A stretch of 12,100 bases of DNA from Flammeovirgaceae bacterium (GCA_022616575.1 JAKEEN010000231.1:1-12100); one strand, 5' to 3'; positions 1 to 7,845 are shown, counted from the stretch's first letter. The notes: generated from the sequence alone by a model not told the origin. Numbers and translations are program-made.

Positions 1-2
1 AG

Positions 3-2303
3 CAGGGTTACACAAAAGTTCGGGTGGATGGGCATATTGAAGAAATCACCGCCAAGATGCAGGTGGATCGCTACAAGATTCACGACATTGAAATTGTGAT
101 CGATAGAATTGTAGCCGATGAAAAAGACCGTCATCGTATTGGCCAGTCAATTCAAAAAGTGCTAAAAGAAGGCAAAGGTGTGATGATGATGCAGGATGAA
201 GCAGGCAAGGCGCATCACTTCTCAAAATTTTTGATGGATCCGGAAACAGGACTATCGTATGATGAGCCTGCACCCAATACATTTTCATTCAATTCGCCAT
301 ATGGTGCTTGTCCTTCGTGCAACGGGCTTGGTCAGATCGAAGAAATCACCGAAGAGTCCGTAATTCCGGATAAGAAATTGAGTATTAGTCGCGGAGGCAT
401 TTTACCGCTGGGTGAATATCGCGACATCTGGATATTCAAAAAAGTGGAAGCCATACTGAAGCGTTATAAGCTCACGCTTTCAACACCGATTAAAGATATC
501 CCAAAAGATGCCTTGAAAGTTTTATTGTATGGCGATGATGTGCCTGTAGCTGTGGCATCGGTAAAGTATCCCGGCACAGAGTGGAATACAAAATTTGAGG
601 GCATTGTAAACTTTTTACAAAAACAGCGCGATGAAGGTTCGGAAGCGATAAAAAGATGGGTAGAAGATTTCACCATTGTCAAGACTTGTCCGGAGTGCAA
701 TGGGGCGCGACTAAAAAAAGAATCGCTTCACTTTAAAATTGACAAAAAGAATATTGCTGAGCTGGCAGAATTTGACATTAAACATCTTAGCCAATGGTTT
801 ATTGGGTTGGAAGACCGGCTTGACGGGAAGCAACGTGTGATAGCCACCGAAGTGTTAAAGGAAATCAGAAAGCGTATCGGATTTTTGTTGGATGTTGGCC
901 TGGATTACCTCAATCTCAATAGACCGCTACGAACTTTGAGTGGAGGTGAAGCACAACGCATTCGTTTGGCTACACAAATTGGAACTCAGCTTGTTGGTGT
1001 TCTTTACATACTTGACGAACCCAGCATCGGTTTGCATGCCCGCGATAATGTGAAATTGATTAAAGCACTTAAAGATTTGCGTGACCTTGGCAATTCGGTA
1101 ATTGTTGTCGAACATGATAAGGAAATGATGCTCGAATCCGATTACGTGATTGATATTGGCCCGGGTGCCGGCCGGCATGGCGGACAAGTAGTGGCTGAAG
1201 GAGATCCAAAGACTTTTTTAAAGAATAATTCAACCACAGCTAAATATCTGAATGGAGATTTGGGTATCCAGTATTTAAAGGAAAGAAGAAAGGGAACGGG
1301 CAACAGCCTCGAATTACATAATGCGAGCGGTAACAATTTAAAGAATGTTAATTTAGAAATTCCGCTTGGCACGTTTGTCTGTATTACCGGTGTTTCCGGA
1401 AGTGGAAAATCAACTTTGATTCATGAAACACTTTTCCCAATCCTTAATAAATACTTTTTCAACTCAAGAACAGAACCCTTGGCGTTTAAAAAAATAGAGG
1501 GATTAACGGAGATCGATAAAGTTATAGAGGTTGATCAATCCCCAATTGGAAGAACACCCAGGTCAAACCCGGCAACCTACACTGGTGTATTTACAGACAT
1601 CCGCGATTTATTTGCACAACTTCCCGAAGCAAAGATCAGGGGGTATAAGCCCGGTCGTTTTTCATTTAATGTGAAGGGCGGAAGATGCGAAACGTGCGAA
1701 GGAGCCGGACTTCGATTAATTGAGATGGAGTTTCTCCCCGATATTTATGTGCCATGCGAAACCTGCAAAGGAAAGCGGTACAATCGTGAGACGTTGGAGG
1801 TTCGCTTCAAGGGAAAATCGATCAGCGATGTTTTGGATATGACCGTAGAAGAAGCAGTTACCTTCTTTGAAAATCAACCGAAGATTTTGCGAAAGATCGA
1901 AACACTAAATGAAGTTGGGTTAGATTACATTTCGCTTGGGCAGCATGCCACAACCTTGTCAGGTGGCGAGGCACAGCGAGTAAAATTAGCCACTGAACTT
2001 TCAAAACGGGATACAGGCAAAACGCTTTACATTTTGGATGAGCCTACAACCGGTTTACATTTTCAGGATATTGCCCATTTGCTGGATGTGCTTCAGAAAT
2101 TGGTGAACAAAGGAAACACCGTGTTAGTGATTGAGCACAACATGGATGTAATCAAATCAGCCGATTATATTGTTGATCTCGGTCCCGAAGGGGGTGAAAA
2201 GGGAGGAAGAATTGTAGCGAAAGGCACTCCCGAAGAAGTCTCAAAAAACCCGGCCAGCTATACAGGTAAATTTTTGAAGGCTGAACTGAATCAGTATAGC
2301 TAA
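3..2303 (+). CDS. uvrA: Excinuclease ABC subunit A (UvrA), 5'-truncated by window edge
   Basis: DNA-damage recognition ATPase of nucleotide excision repair, which scans DNA with UvrB in the cytoplasm. The open frame enters at base 3 (QGYTKVRVDGHIEE), so the GTG at 24 is an internal valine codon and not the start. About 766 of the usual ~940 residues are present; the N-terminal Walker A lies outside. Counting from base 24, visible elements are a CPSC...CPEC zinc module (C96/C99, C222/C225), the first ABC signature LSGGEAQRIRLA, Walker B LYILDEPSIGLH, the second Walker A GVSGSGKST near residue 456, the C-terminal zinc finger CX2C-X19-CX2C (C555, C558, C578, C581), the second signature LSGGEAQRVKLA and Walker B LYILDEPTTGLH. 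All inspected motifs are intact and there is no frameshift. It is followed after 40 bases by a small membrane protein gene, with no evident functional link. Identification is essentially certain. Confidence 0.97.
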   Translation, partial: QGYTKVRVDGHIEEITAKMQVDRYKIHDIEIVIDRIVADEKDRHRIGQSIQKVLKEGKGVMMMQDEAGKAHHFSKFLMDPETGLSYDEPAPNTFSFNSPYGACPSCNGLGQIEEITEESVIPDKKLSISRGGILPLGEYRDIWIFKKVEAILKRYKLTLSTPIKDIPKDALKVLLYGDDVPVAVASVKYPGTEWNTKFEGIVNFLQKQRDEGSEAIKRWVEDFTIVKTCPECNGARLKKESLHFKIDKKNIAELAEFDIKHLSQWFIGLEDRLDGKQRVIATEVLKEIRKRIGFLLDVGLDYLNLNRPLRTLSGGEAQRIRLATQIGTQLVGVLYILDEPSIGLHARDNVKLIKALKDLRDLGNSVIVVEHDKEMMLESDYVIDIGPGAGRHGGQVVAEGDPKTFLKNNSTTAKYLNGDLGIQYLKERRKGTGNSLELHNASGNNLKNVNLEIPLGTFVCITGVSGSGKSTLIHETLFPILNKYFFNSRTEPLAFKKIEGLTEIDKVIEVDQSPIGRTPRSNPATYTGVFTDIRDLFAQLPEAKIRGYKPGRFSFNVKGGRCETCEGAGLRLIEMEFLPDIYVPCETCKGKRYNRETLEVRFKGKSISDVLDMTVEEAVTFFENQPKILRKIETLNEVGLDYISLGQHATTLSGGEAQRVKLATELSKRDTGKTLYILDEPTTGLHFQDIAHLLDVLQKLVNKGNTVLVIEHNMDVIKSADYIVDLGPEGGEKGGRIVAKGTPEEVSKNPASYTGKFLKAELNQYS

Positions 2304-2343
2304 GCAGAACTTTATATAACTTTAAACTTGACAACTTTTTATA

Positions 2344-2592
2344 ATGAACTCCATCACCCGCCAATATCTGTTTGGCCTCCTCTTTATCACTTTTGGTATT
2401 TACCAACTCTATATCAAAGATTATCTCGAGTTTTCTTTGTACACGGTTGCTGGACTAGCGTTTGCTGTCAATGGATTAACGCTGGAGCCAAGGCTGGCAG
2501 CTTATAAAAAGCCATTGGTGATTATTTCATGGTTGCTGATCATTGCTGCCGCCCTTTTATTTCTATACTTACTTCAATTTAAGTTTACCTAA
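2344..2592 (+). CDS. Small three-helix membrane protein of unknown function
   Basis: An 82-residue protein that I do not recognise. Three hydrophobic segments are visible at roughly residues 7-24, 29-47 and 57-77. A short basic/polar loop (EPRLAAYKK) lies between the second and third, so an inner-membrane location is very likely. There are no cysteines, histidines or catalytic-looking motifs. The ATG lies 40 bases after the uvrA stop in an A/T-rich leader without a Shine-Dalgarno sequence, which is normal for Bacteroidota. Its stop is only 9 bases before the GTG of the sensor kinase, so it is probably cotranscribed with the two-component genes. That spacing makes an accessory role for the kinase conceivable, but this is inference from position alone. 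The hydrophobicity pattern and tight packing support a real gene. Confidence 0.72.
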   Translation: MNSITRQYLFGLLFITFGIYQLYIKDYLEFSLYTVAGLAFAVNGLTLEPRLAAYKKPLVIISWLLIIAAALLFLYLLQFKFT

Positions 2593-2601
2593 TTTTACTG
2601 T

Positions 2602-3666
2602 GTGGTAAACAAACACAGACTTTACTGGACGCTGCAAATTTCAGGGTGGCTGACGTATGCCATGCTGCAAATGGGGGGGAGTATTATCCAATCGGCAGAT
2701 CAACAGATCAGCAATAGAAGGGTTCTGTTTTTTCTTTTAGAAGCTACCATCTGTTTGTTTATTACGCACGGTTTTCGCCTGTTCTTAAACAGGGGTCACT
2801 GGTTGGATTTAGGTATGCGTAGACTTATACCCAAAGTCATAGCAGGAGTTTTCATCCTCAGCCTGATCGTTTATTTCGTGCGCGTGCCCGTCAGTCTTTC
2901 CCTTGGAATTTCATTTGATCCCGAAACAGTTTTTGACCTGGGGCAAATTCTGGGGCTTTCTTCAATCTATGCTTTCATCTTTTTTGTCTGGTCGGTATTT
3001 TATTTTACCTATCATTATTTCGAACGATACAATACCTCGTTGAAATATGAGGCATACATGAAGGAGATTGAACTGAATAATTTAAAATCTCAGCTCAATC
3101 CTCATTTCATTTTCAATGCATTAAATAGCATTCGCGCCCTGGTTGACGAAAACCCCCTTAAATCAAAACAGGCCATCAACCAGCTTTCAAACATTTTACG
3201 CACTTCCCTCACCTTTGATAAAAAAGGCCTGGCAAAGTTTGACGATGAACTTAAAATGGTGAAAGACTACCTCGGCCTGGAAAGTATCCGGTTTGAAGAA
3301 AGACTGAAAACCGAGTTCGACATTCATCCTGACTCACACGATTTTTACGTTCCTCCGTTAATGATTCAAACCCTGGTGGAGAACGGGATTAAACATGGCA
3401 TATCTAAATTAACCGGTGGTGGAGTGATTCAATTGAAAACCTCTATTGATAATGATCGTTTGAAGATACATATTCGCAACAGTGGCCATTTACATAACGG
3501 TGCAAAACGAAGCAAGAAGGGTTTAGGGATTGAAAATACCCGCCAGCGGTTGAAGTTAATTTATGGAGATGAAGCGCAATTTAAAATGGTTAATGAAGGC
3601 GAAACATTTGTACTAACAGAATTGATAATTCCTCAAAAAAAATATGAGAGCATTAATCGTAGATGA
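2602..3666 (+). CDS. LytS-type sensor histidine kinase (4 TM, His_kinase/HATPase)
   Basis: Inner-membrane sensor kinase of the LytS/YehU class, expected to phosphorylate the LytTR regulator encoded next. It is 354 residues long. Four membrane segments lie at about 9-29, 41-61, 75-97 and 117-139, with no extracytoplasmic sensor domain visible between them. The cytoplasmic part starts with the family hallmark QLNPHFIFNALNSI, in which H168 is the phospho-acceptor, and continues with a HATPase domain carrying the N-box LVENGIKHG (N261) and the G-box GLGIENTRQRL. The signal is unknown and is probably sensed within or at the membrane. Translation appears to start at GTG 2602. The next in-frame ATG codes for residue 21 and would remove half of the first membrane helix. 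The 3' end overlaps the regulator gene by 23 bases, which suggests translational coupling. Confidence 0.93.
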   Translation: MVNKHRLYWTLQISGWLTYAMLQMGGSIIQSADQQISNRRVLFFLLEATICLFITHGFRLFLNRGHWLDLGMRRLIPKVIAGVFILSLIVYFVRVPVSLSLGISFDPETVFDLGQILGLSSIYAFIFFVWSVFYFTYHYFERYNTSLKYEAYMKEIELNNLKSQLNPHFIFNALNSIRALVDENPLKSKQAINQLSNILRTSLTFDKKGLAKFDDELKMVKDYLGLESIRFEERLKTEFDIHPDSHDFYVPPLMIQTLVENGIKHGISKLTGGGVIQLKTSIDNDRLKIHIRNSGHLHNGAKRSKKGLGIENTRQRLKLIYGDEAQFKMVNEGETFVLTELIIPQKKYESINRR

Positions 3667-4369
3667 TGAGCGTTTAGCGCGCAAAGAACTTATGAAGTTA
3701 CTCGAAGACCATCCTGGCATTGAAGTGGTGGGGGAGGCAACTCATGCAGAAGAGGCAGTGCAGATGGTGAATGATTTAAATCCGGATTTATTGTTCCTCG
3801 ACATTCAAATGCCTGGTAAAACCGGTTTCCAGCTTTTGGAAATGCTTGACTCTGTACCCCTGGTAGTATTCACTACAGCCTACGATGAATTTGCCCTCAA
3901 GGCCTTTGAAGTAAATGCACTTGATTACCTGCTAAAGCCTATTCAACCTGAACGGCTATCTGAAACCATTCTGAAAATATCGGAAAAAGAGAGGGCCAAA
4001 ACAGTGGCAGCAACCGGTGCCGGGGAGAAAAAACTTGGGTTGAATGACCAGGTCTTTGTGAAGGACGGTGATCGATGCTGGTTTGTCAGCCTGGCAAACG
4101 TTCGACTTTTCGAATCAGACGGTAATTACATTAAGGTTTACTTTGATGGCAACAAACCCATGATCCACAAATCTCTAAATGCGCTTGATGAAAAGTTAGA
4201 CGAGCGGGCATTCTTTCGTGCTAGCAGAAAACACATTATTAATTTAAGCTGGGTGGAAGGAATCGAACCGTGGTTCAACGGTGGATTGATGGTGAAATTA
4301 AAAGGTGGCGATAAAGTGGAAGTAAGCCGCAGGCAGGCTGCTAAGTTTAAAGATATGATGTCCTTGTAA
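3644..4369 (+). CDS. LytTR-family response regulator
   Basis: DNA-binding response regulator of the AlgR/AgrA/LytR (LytTR) type, 241 residues and full length. The receiver domain (1-~115) has the acidic pocket D7/D8, the phospho-acceptor D53 in FLDIQMPGKTG, switch T78 in FTTAYDEFAL and K98 in LLKP. After a linker (~115-133) the LytTR domain covers about 136-240 and includes the typical FESDGNYIKVYF and FFRASRKHIINL blocks. The start ATG 3644 lies inside the kinase gene, so the two form a tight operon and should be cognate partners. Direct targets cannot be read from the sequence. LytTR proteins usually bind pairs of short direct repeats, and I saw no convincing pair in the short spacers here. 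The gene ends 2 bases from a convergent gene on the other strand. Confidence 0.94.
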   Translation: MRALIVDDERLARKELMKLLEDHPGIEVVGEATHAEEAVQMVNDLNPDLLFLDIQMPGKTGFQLLEMLDSVPLVVFTTAYDEFALKAFEVNALDYLLKPIQPERLSETILKISEKERAKTVAATGAGEKKLGLNDQVFVKDGDRCWFVSLANVRLFESDGNYIKVYFDGNKPMIHKSLNALDEKLDERAFFRASRKHIINLSWVEGIEPWFNGGLMVKLKGGDKVEVSRRQAAKFKDMMSL

Positions 4370-4371
4370 TT

Positions 4372-4743
4372 CTACTTCAAAACAAGTTCGATTAATTCTT
4401 TCTGCACATTCCAGTCTTTTGCAAGTTTTAACATGGCAGTGGCCTCCATTTCTGTAACGTATCCCTTCAGGTTGTTTGCCTGCCAGACCATATTCACCAA
4501 TTCAATTCGCTTTTCTTTTGAATAATCTCCAATGATCAGGTTTAGGTAATCACGGGCACGGTCAAATGCTGTGACATGATCTTTGGCAATAAAATCCAAC
4601 GCCCATTTATATTCCTCCATGGCATTTAAGTCATGTGCGGTCTTTTCGAGATCAATTTTTTCTGCTTCATCAAGGCCGTGATAGTGAAAGATCACAGACT
4701 TGAGTAGCATATAGACGCGCTTTTCTTCAGTTGATTTAGCCAT
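4372..4743 (-). CDS. Small all-helical cytoplasmic protein, possibly TerB-like
   Basis: A 123-residue protein with no signal peptide, no membrane segment and no cysteine. It is predicted almost wholly helical. The C-terminal third (IELVNMVWQANNLKGYVTEMEATAMLKLAKDW, written as two helices around the KGYVTEME turn) resembles the last helices of TerB-like proteins, where a turn with an acidic residue starts the helix before the 'E..L..LA..' segment. The usual DG in that turn is absent here (LKGYVTE), so the family call is tentative and metal binding or tellurite resistance should not be inferred. The gene starts 35 bases downstream of the hemW stop on the same strand, so it is probably cotranscribed. 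It converges on the response-regulator gene with only 2 bases between the stops, leaving no room for a shared terminator. Confidence 0.6.
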   Translation of the reverse strand: MAKSTEEKRVYMLLKSVIFHYHGLDEAEKIDLEKTAHDLNAMEEYKWALDFIAKDHVTAFDRARDYLNLIIGDYSKEKRIELVNMVWQANNLKGYVTEMEATAMLKLAKDWNVQKELIELVLK

Positions 4744-4778
4744 TAGGTGAAATTACAAAAACTTATGTGAGCTTCTTA

Positions 4779-5918
4779 TTACCCGGGTGATTCAGCCGCA
4801 AATAAATCAGAAGATATCTTATCTGCCAACAATAAGCCTGCAGAAGTTAAAGTCAGCATGTTTGCCTGAAGTGCAGCAAGTGATTTTTCCTCGAGCTGGT
4901 ACACATATAACCCATGTTCTTTCATAAGATCAAATTGCAGATGTGACTTTAAGTAGGTCAAATCCACTCCCCACTTAGTCCGAAGTCGGGTGAGCAGATA
5001 CTCATTTATCTTATTCGCATTCGAAAGGTGTTCTATCTCACAAGGCACCTGGTGGTTTTGCATACTCCTTAAATAGAGATGATTATTGGCCAGGTTGAAT
5101 TGCCTTGAGAACCCATTGTACGAATGTGCAGATGGGCCCACGCCTAAATACATATCACCGAGCCAGTAACTGCTGTTGTGTTGTGAATGAAATCCTGGTT
5201 TAGAAAAATTGGAAACCTCGTAGTGTTCATAGCCGGCTTTGGTTAGTTTCTCCACTAAGGTTATAAGATGCCTGGCGGCAACTTCATCATCAACCGGTGT
5301 AAGTTTTCCTGAGGCTTTCCATTTTCCAAATGCAGTTTTCTCTTCTATAGTGAGCGAATAGCACGAGATGTGCTCTGGTGCCAGGGCAATGGCTTGTTCA
5401 ATATCGGCAAGCCACATTGAATCAGTTTGATCAGGCACGGCATAAATAAGATCTATGCTAATATTTGAAAAACCGGCTTCCCTTGCGTTTGCTATAGAAT
5501 TACCGGCTTCCGCAGCATTGTGCACACGATTCATAAAAGTAAGTATTGAATCGTGAAAAGATTGAATACCAATACTCAACCTGTTAATACCTGCGCGCTT
5601 GAGCATCTGGAGTTTTTCTTTTGTGAGATCGTCCGGGTTTGCTTCCAGCGTAATCTCGGCTTCTGGCCATACGCCAAAGTTTTTATAGATGGTGGAAAAA
5701 ATTATATCAAAGTCTTCCTCAACCAGGAGAGAGGGTGTGCCTCCCCCGAGGTAAATGGTGTTAAGCTGCTCTGCCTGAAGGTAATTTTTTTGAAGTTCGA
5801 TTTCAGCCGCAATTGCCTTCACGAGTTGGGTTTTCAAATCAAGGTTGGTAGAGAAATGAAAGTCGCAATAGTGACAGGCCTGCTTGCAGAAGGGGATGTG
5901 AATGTATAGACCGGCCAT
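4779..5918 (-). CDS. hemW: Radical SAM heme chaperone HemW
   Basis: HemW is a 4Fe-4S radical-SAM family protein that binds heme and delivers it to target proteins. It was formerly annotated as oxygen-independent coproporphyrinogen III oxidase. The 379-residue length is typical of the family. The N-terminus MAGLYIHIPFCKQACHYCDF carries the cluster motif CX3CX2C (C11, C15, C18). Position 20 is phenylalanine where true HemN has a fourth cysteine (CX3CX2CXC), which favours HemW over HemN. Further landmarks are the SAM-binding GGGTPS (58-63), TLEANPDDL (90-98), INRLSIGIQSF and the HemW-type block HNSSYWLGDMYLGVGPSAHSY (split at 247-267). It is followed by a small helical protein gene and is divergent from a DUF4271-like gene. 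The ATG is preceded at 4 bases by a TAnnTTTG element and has no Shine-Dalgarno sequence. Confidence 0.93.
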   Translation of the reverse strand: MAGLYIHIPFCKQACHYCDFHFSTNLDLKTQLVKAIAAEIELQKNYLQAEQLNTIYLGGGTPSLLVEEDFDIIFSTIYKNFGVWPEAEITLEANPDDLTKEKLQMLKRAGINRLSIGIQSFHDSILTFMNRVHNAAEAGNSIANAREAGFSNISIDLIYAVPDQTDSMWLADIEQAIALAPEHISCYSLTIEEKTAFGKWKASGKLTPVDDEVAARHLITLVEKLTKAGYEHYEVSNFSKPGFHSQHNSSYWLGDMYLGVGPSAHSYNGFSRQFNLANNHLYLRSMQNHQVPCEIEHLSNANKINEYLLTRLRTKWGVDLTYLKSHLQFDLMKEHGLYVYQLEEKSLAALQANMLTLTSAGLLLADKISSDLFAAESPG

Positions 5919-5922
5919 TATG

Positions 5923-5930
5923 CAAAGCTA
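5923..5930 (-). promoter_or_regulatory. Candidate -7 promoter element of hemW
   Basis: On the minus strand the bases read TAGCTTTG, a perfect match to the Bacteroidota -7 consensus TAnnTTTG. It ends only 4 bases before the hemW ATG, so transcription would start at or next to the start codon. I found no TTG/TTTG at the usual 17-23 bases upstream, so this is a half-supported promoter. The octamer has only six fixed positions and can occur by chance. Confidence 0.35.
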
Positions 5931-5972
5931 AGTTTTATAGAGGTAGGATAGCACTTTGAATTTACATTCTGG

Positions 5973-5980
5973 TATTTTTG
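5973..5980 (+). promoter_or_regulatory. Candidate -7 promoter element of the DUF4271-like gene
   Basis: TATTTTTG matches the Bacteroidota -7 consensus TAnnTTTG at every fixed position and ends 7 bases before the ATG at 5988. A TTTG at 5955-5958 could serve as the -33 element, but the spacer is 14 bases and shorter than the usual 17-23. If used, the mRNA leader would be zero to a few bases. It would drive the DUF4271-like gene and hemD. Confidence 0.4.
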
Positions 5981-5987
5981 ACGCGAT

Positions 5988-7052
5988 ATGAAAGTATTTA
6001 TTCTCTTTCTTCTGTCCATAATAACGGTTCCTTTTTCCAAGGGAGTAGTTGTAAAAAAAAATTTTAAAGACCAATGGCAAATTTATGATGGGACCTTTAA
6101 AAAGTATGAAGGCCAGAAGGTATCAACCATTTACTTTTCAGTAGAATTGTCATCCTACAAAGGCGACTACCTGAAAATTGAGAGCGCAGGTGCATGTAGT
6201 GTTTTTCTCAACGGAAAATTAAGTTTGAGAGATGGCAAAGCGATTAGTTTAAGCATCGATAGTCTTCAGAAGGTTACCGGCCAGGAAAGTGTTTGGGTAG
6301 CCATTCATGATAAGCGATGCGCAGACTTGAAGACGTTCTTAGTTTCACCAACAGTGGTTAATGAATTTAGTCCACACCCTGAACACACCCTTTCGCGCGA
6401 CTTCATTATCGTTGCCGCTCTTATAATGGTAACCCTGTTACTTCTGATTATTTACCTGAACCCTAAGCTGGCCTCTGATTATTTTTCTGTTACGCGAATG
6501 TTTTCGTTTCGCGAAAGTGATGAGGTTCAATTATCCAACCGAATAACGAATAGCACAAACATTCTCTTTTACGCTTATGGCAGTTTGCTATTCGCCCTGT
6601 GCTTGCTGCTGATTTTCAATCAGGCAGAAACTTTATTTTCGGAACAATTCCGCGCTGAGTCTTTCAGCCAGGCTTTTTTATTTTGGTTTGAGCTAACGCT
6701 CATCATGTTAGGTTTTTTTCTGCTCAAGATTTTGTGGGTGTACATGGCCTCAACTTTGTTTGCATTCCAGGATCAGGCCACCTTTCAATATTTTAACTGG
6801 ACGCGCCTCCTGCTTATAACAAATTTGATCATTGCCGCCATACTTATAACCTATTTTATTTCTTATGGAAACTCCGGAGGGTTTTATTTCACTATGCTCT
6901 GCGTAATTGGAATTGCATTGTCAGGATGGCTTGTTATTATCTTTTTAAAATTTTCAAGAAGAGTTAGCGCATCTGTGTTTCATATATTTTCTTACCTTTG
7001 TGCCACAGAAATAATTCCTCTGTTAATAACATTGAAAGTGTTGTTCGACTGA
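5988..7052 (+). CDS. DUF4271-like membrane protein with N-terminal periplasmic domain
   Basis: A 354-residue protein of unknown function. Residues 1-~19 form a signal peptide or first helix (MKVFILFLLSIITVPFSKG). Residues ~22-135 look like a soluble beta-rich extracytoplasmic domain, with blocks such as YLKIESAG and VFLNGK and exactly two cysteines (C70, C111) that could form a disulfide. Hydrophobic helices then follow at about 139-157, 191-210, 229-253, 273-293, 299-320 and 330-350. The C-terminal block ending FHIFSYLCATEIIPLLITLK is what I associate with the DUF4271 family of Bacteroidota; this assignment is from memory. The gene lies 16 bases upstream of hemD in the same direction and two genes upstream of porP, so it is probably cotranscribed with hemD and may be linked to type IX secretion or to envelope or tetrapyrrole functions. 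No catalytic motif is visible. Confidence 0.78.
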   Translation: MKVFILFLLSIITVPFSKGVVVKKNFKDQWQIYDGTFKKYEGQKVSTIYFSVELSSYKGDYLKIESAGACSVFLNGKLSLRDGKAISLSIDSLQKVTGQESVWVAIHDKRCADLKTFLVSPTVVNEFSPHPEHTLSRDFIIVAALIMVTLLLLIIYLNPKLASDYFSVTRMFSFRESDEVQLSNRITNSTNILFYAYGSLLFALCLLLIFNQAETLFSEQFRAESFSQAFLFWFELTLIMLGFFLLKILWVYMASTLFAFQDQATFQYFNWTRLLLITNLIIAAILITYFISYGNSGGFYFTMLCVIGIALSGWLVIIFLKFSRRVSASVFHIFSYLCATEIIPLLITLKVLFD

Positions 7053-7068
7053 ACCTGCCGCGCTTGAT

Positions 7069-7845
7069 ATGAGTGAAAAAGTTATTGACAGGATGCGCAA
7101 AGTAAAAAGCATCCTGGTGACACAAGATCCACCAACTGATCCTAACTCTCCGTATTTGAAACTGGCTGAAAAGTACAGTCTCAAAGTTGACTTTCGATCA
7201 TTCATTCAGGTTGAGCCTGTTCCGGTGAAGGAATTCAGAAAGCAAAAAATTGAAATCCTCAATCATACGGCTGTCATTTTTACAAGCCGTAATGCGGTTG
7301 ACCATTTCTTTACCATTTGTAAAGAGCTGAAGATTGAAATGCCGGCTGATATGAAGTACTTCTGTGTGTCGGAACAGACCTCGAATTACCTTCAGAAGTA
7401 TATCGTCATCAGAAAGAGAAAAATCTTTACAGGATTAAAAACTGCTCAAGACCTTTTTGAAATCCTGAAGAAACACAAAAACGAGAAATACCTGTTCCCC
7501 TGCTCAGACATTCGTAAGAATGATATTCCCGACTTTCTTCGTGACAATGGATACGATTTTACAGAAGCCATTATTTACCATACAGTAGCCAGCGACCTGT
7601 CAGATCTTAAAGAAGTTTTCTACGACATCCTCGCCTTTTTCAGTCCTTCAGGCATAAGTTCGCTTCAGGTAAACTACCCGCAATGGAAGCAAAATAATAC
7701 CCGTATCGCAGCGTTTGGACCTACTACGGCTAAGGCAGTGCGTGACGCAGGCCTTATTCTAGATATTGAAGCCCCGTTACCCAATGCACCCTCTATGACC
7801 GGAGCATTGGAACTCTATATAAAGAAGGCTAACGGAATTAAGTAA
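7069..7845 (+). CDS. hemD: Uroporphyrinogen-III synthase family protein (HemD)
   Basis: HemD closes and inverts ring D of hydroxymethylbilane to give uroporphyrinogen III, the branch point to heme, siroheme and cobalamin, in the cytoplasm. The 258-residue length fits. The family is poorly conserved, but its recurring pieces are present in order: the first strand KSILVTQ (13-19), VIFTSRNAVDHFF (69-81), FPCSDIRKNDIPDFLRDNG followed by EAIIYHTV (143-173), ILAFFSPSGISSL (187-199) and IAAFGPTTAKAV (213-224). These mark the two alternating domains of the HemD fold. ATG 7069 is used; the ATG for residue 9 (7093) is an equally possible start because it still precedes the first strand. The gene follows the DUF4271-like gene by 16 bases and precedes porP by 110. 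Such proteins beside T9SS genes are often annotated as HemD without enzymatic proof, so activity is inferred. Confidence 0.85.
   Translation: MSEKVIDRMRKVKSILVTQDPPTDPNSPYLKLAEKYSLKVDFRSFIQVEPVPVKEFRKQKIEILNHTAVIFTSRNAVDHFFTICKELKIEMPADMKYFCVSEQTSNYLQKYIVIRKRKIFTGLKTAQDLFEILKKHKNEKYLFPCSDIRKNDIPDFLRDNGYDFTEAIIYHTVASDLSDLKEVFYDILAFFSPSGISSLQVNYPQWKQNNTRIAAFGPTTAKAVRDAGLILDIEAPLPNAPSMTGALELYIKKANGIK

Noticed and set aside
24..26. GTG as the start of uvrA
   Set aside because: The frame is open upstream to the window edge and reads QGYTKVRV, conserved internal UvrA sequence; the gene is simply truncated by the window.
927..1187. Minus-strand open frames within uvrA and other genes (for example 46-288, 464-700, 927-1187, 1142-1372, 2152-2406, 10420-10686, 11636-11887)
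   Set aside because: All are antisense to genes with strong protein-family evidence, and their translations show no domain or plausible start context.
5553..5909. 118-residue open frame on the + strand
   Set aside because: It lies fully antisense inside hemW, whose protein has strong family motifs. The antisense translation has no recognisable domain.
4779..5918. Oxygen-independent coproporphyrinogen III oxidase (HemN)
   Set aside because: The cluster motif is CX3CX2C followed by phenylalanine instead of the fourth cysteine of HemN, and the length and HNSSYW...GPSAHSY block fit HemW.
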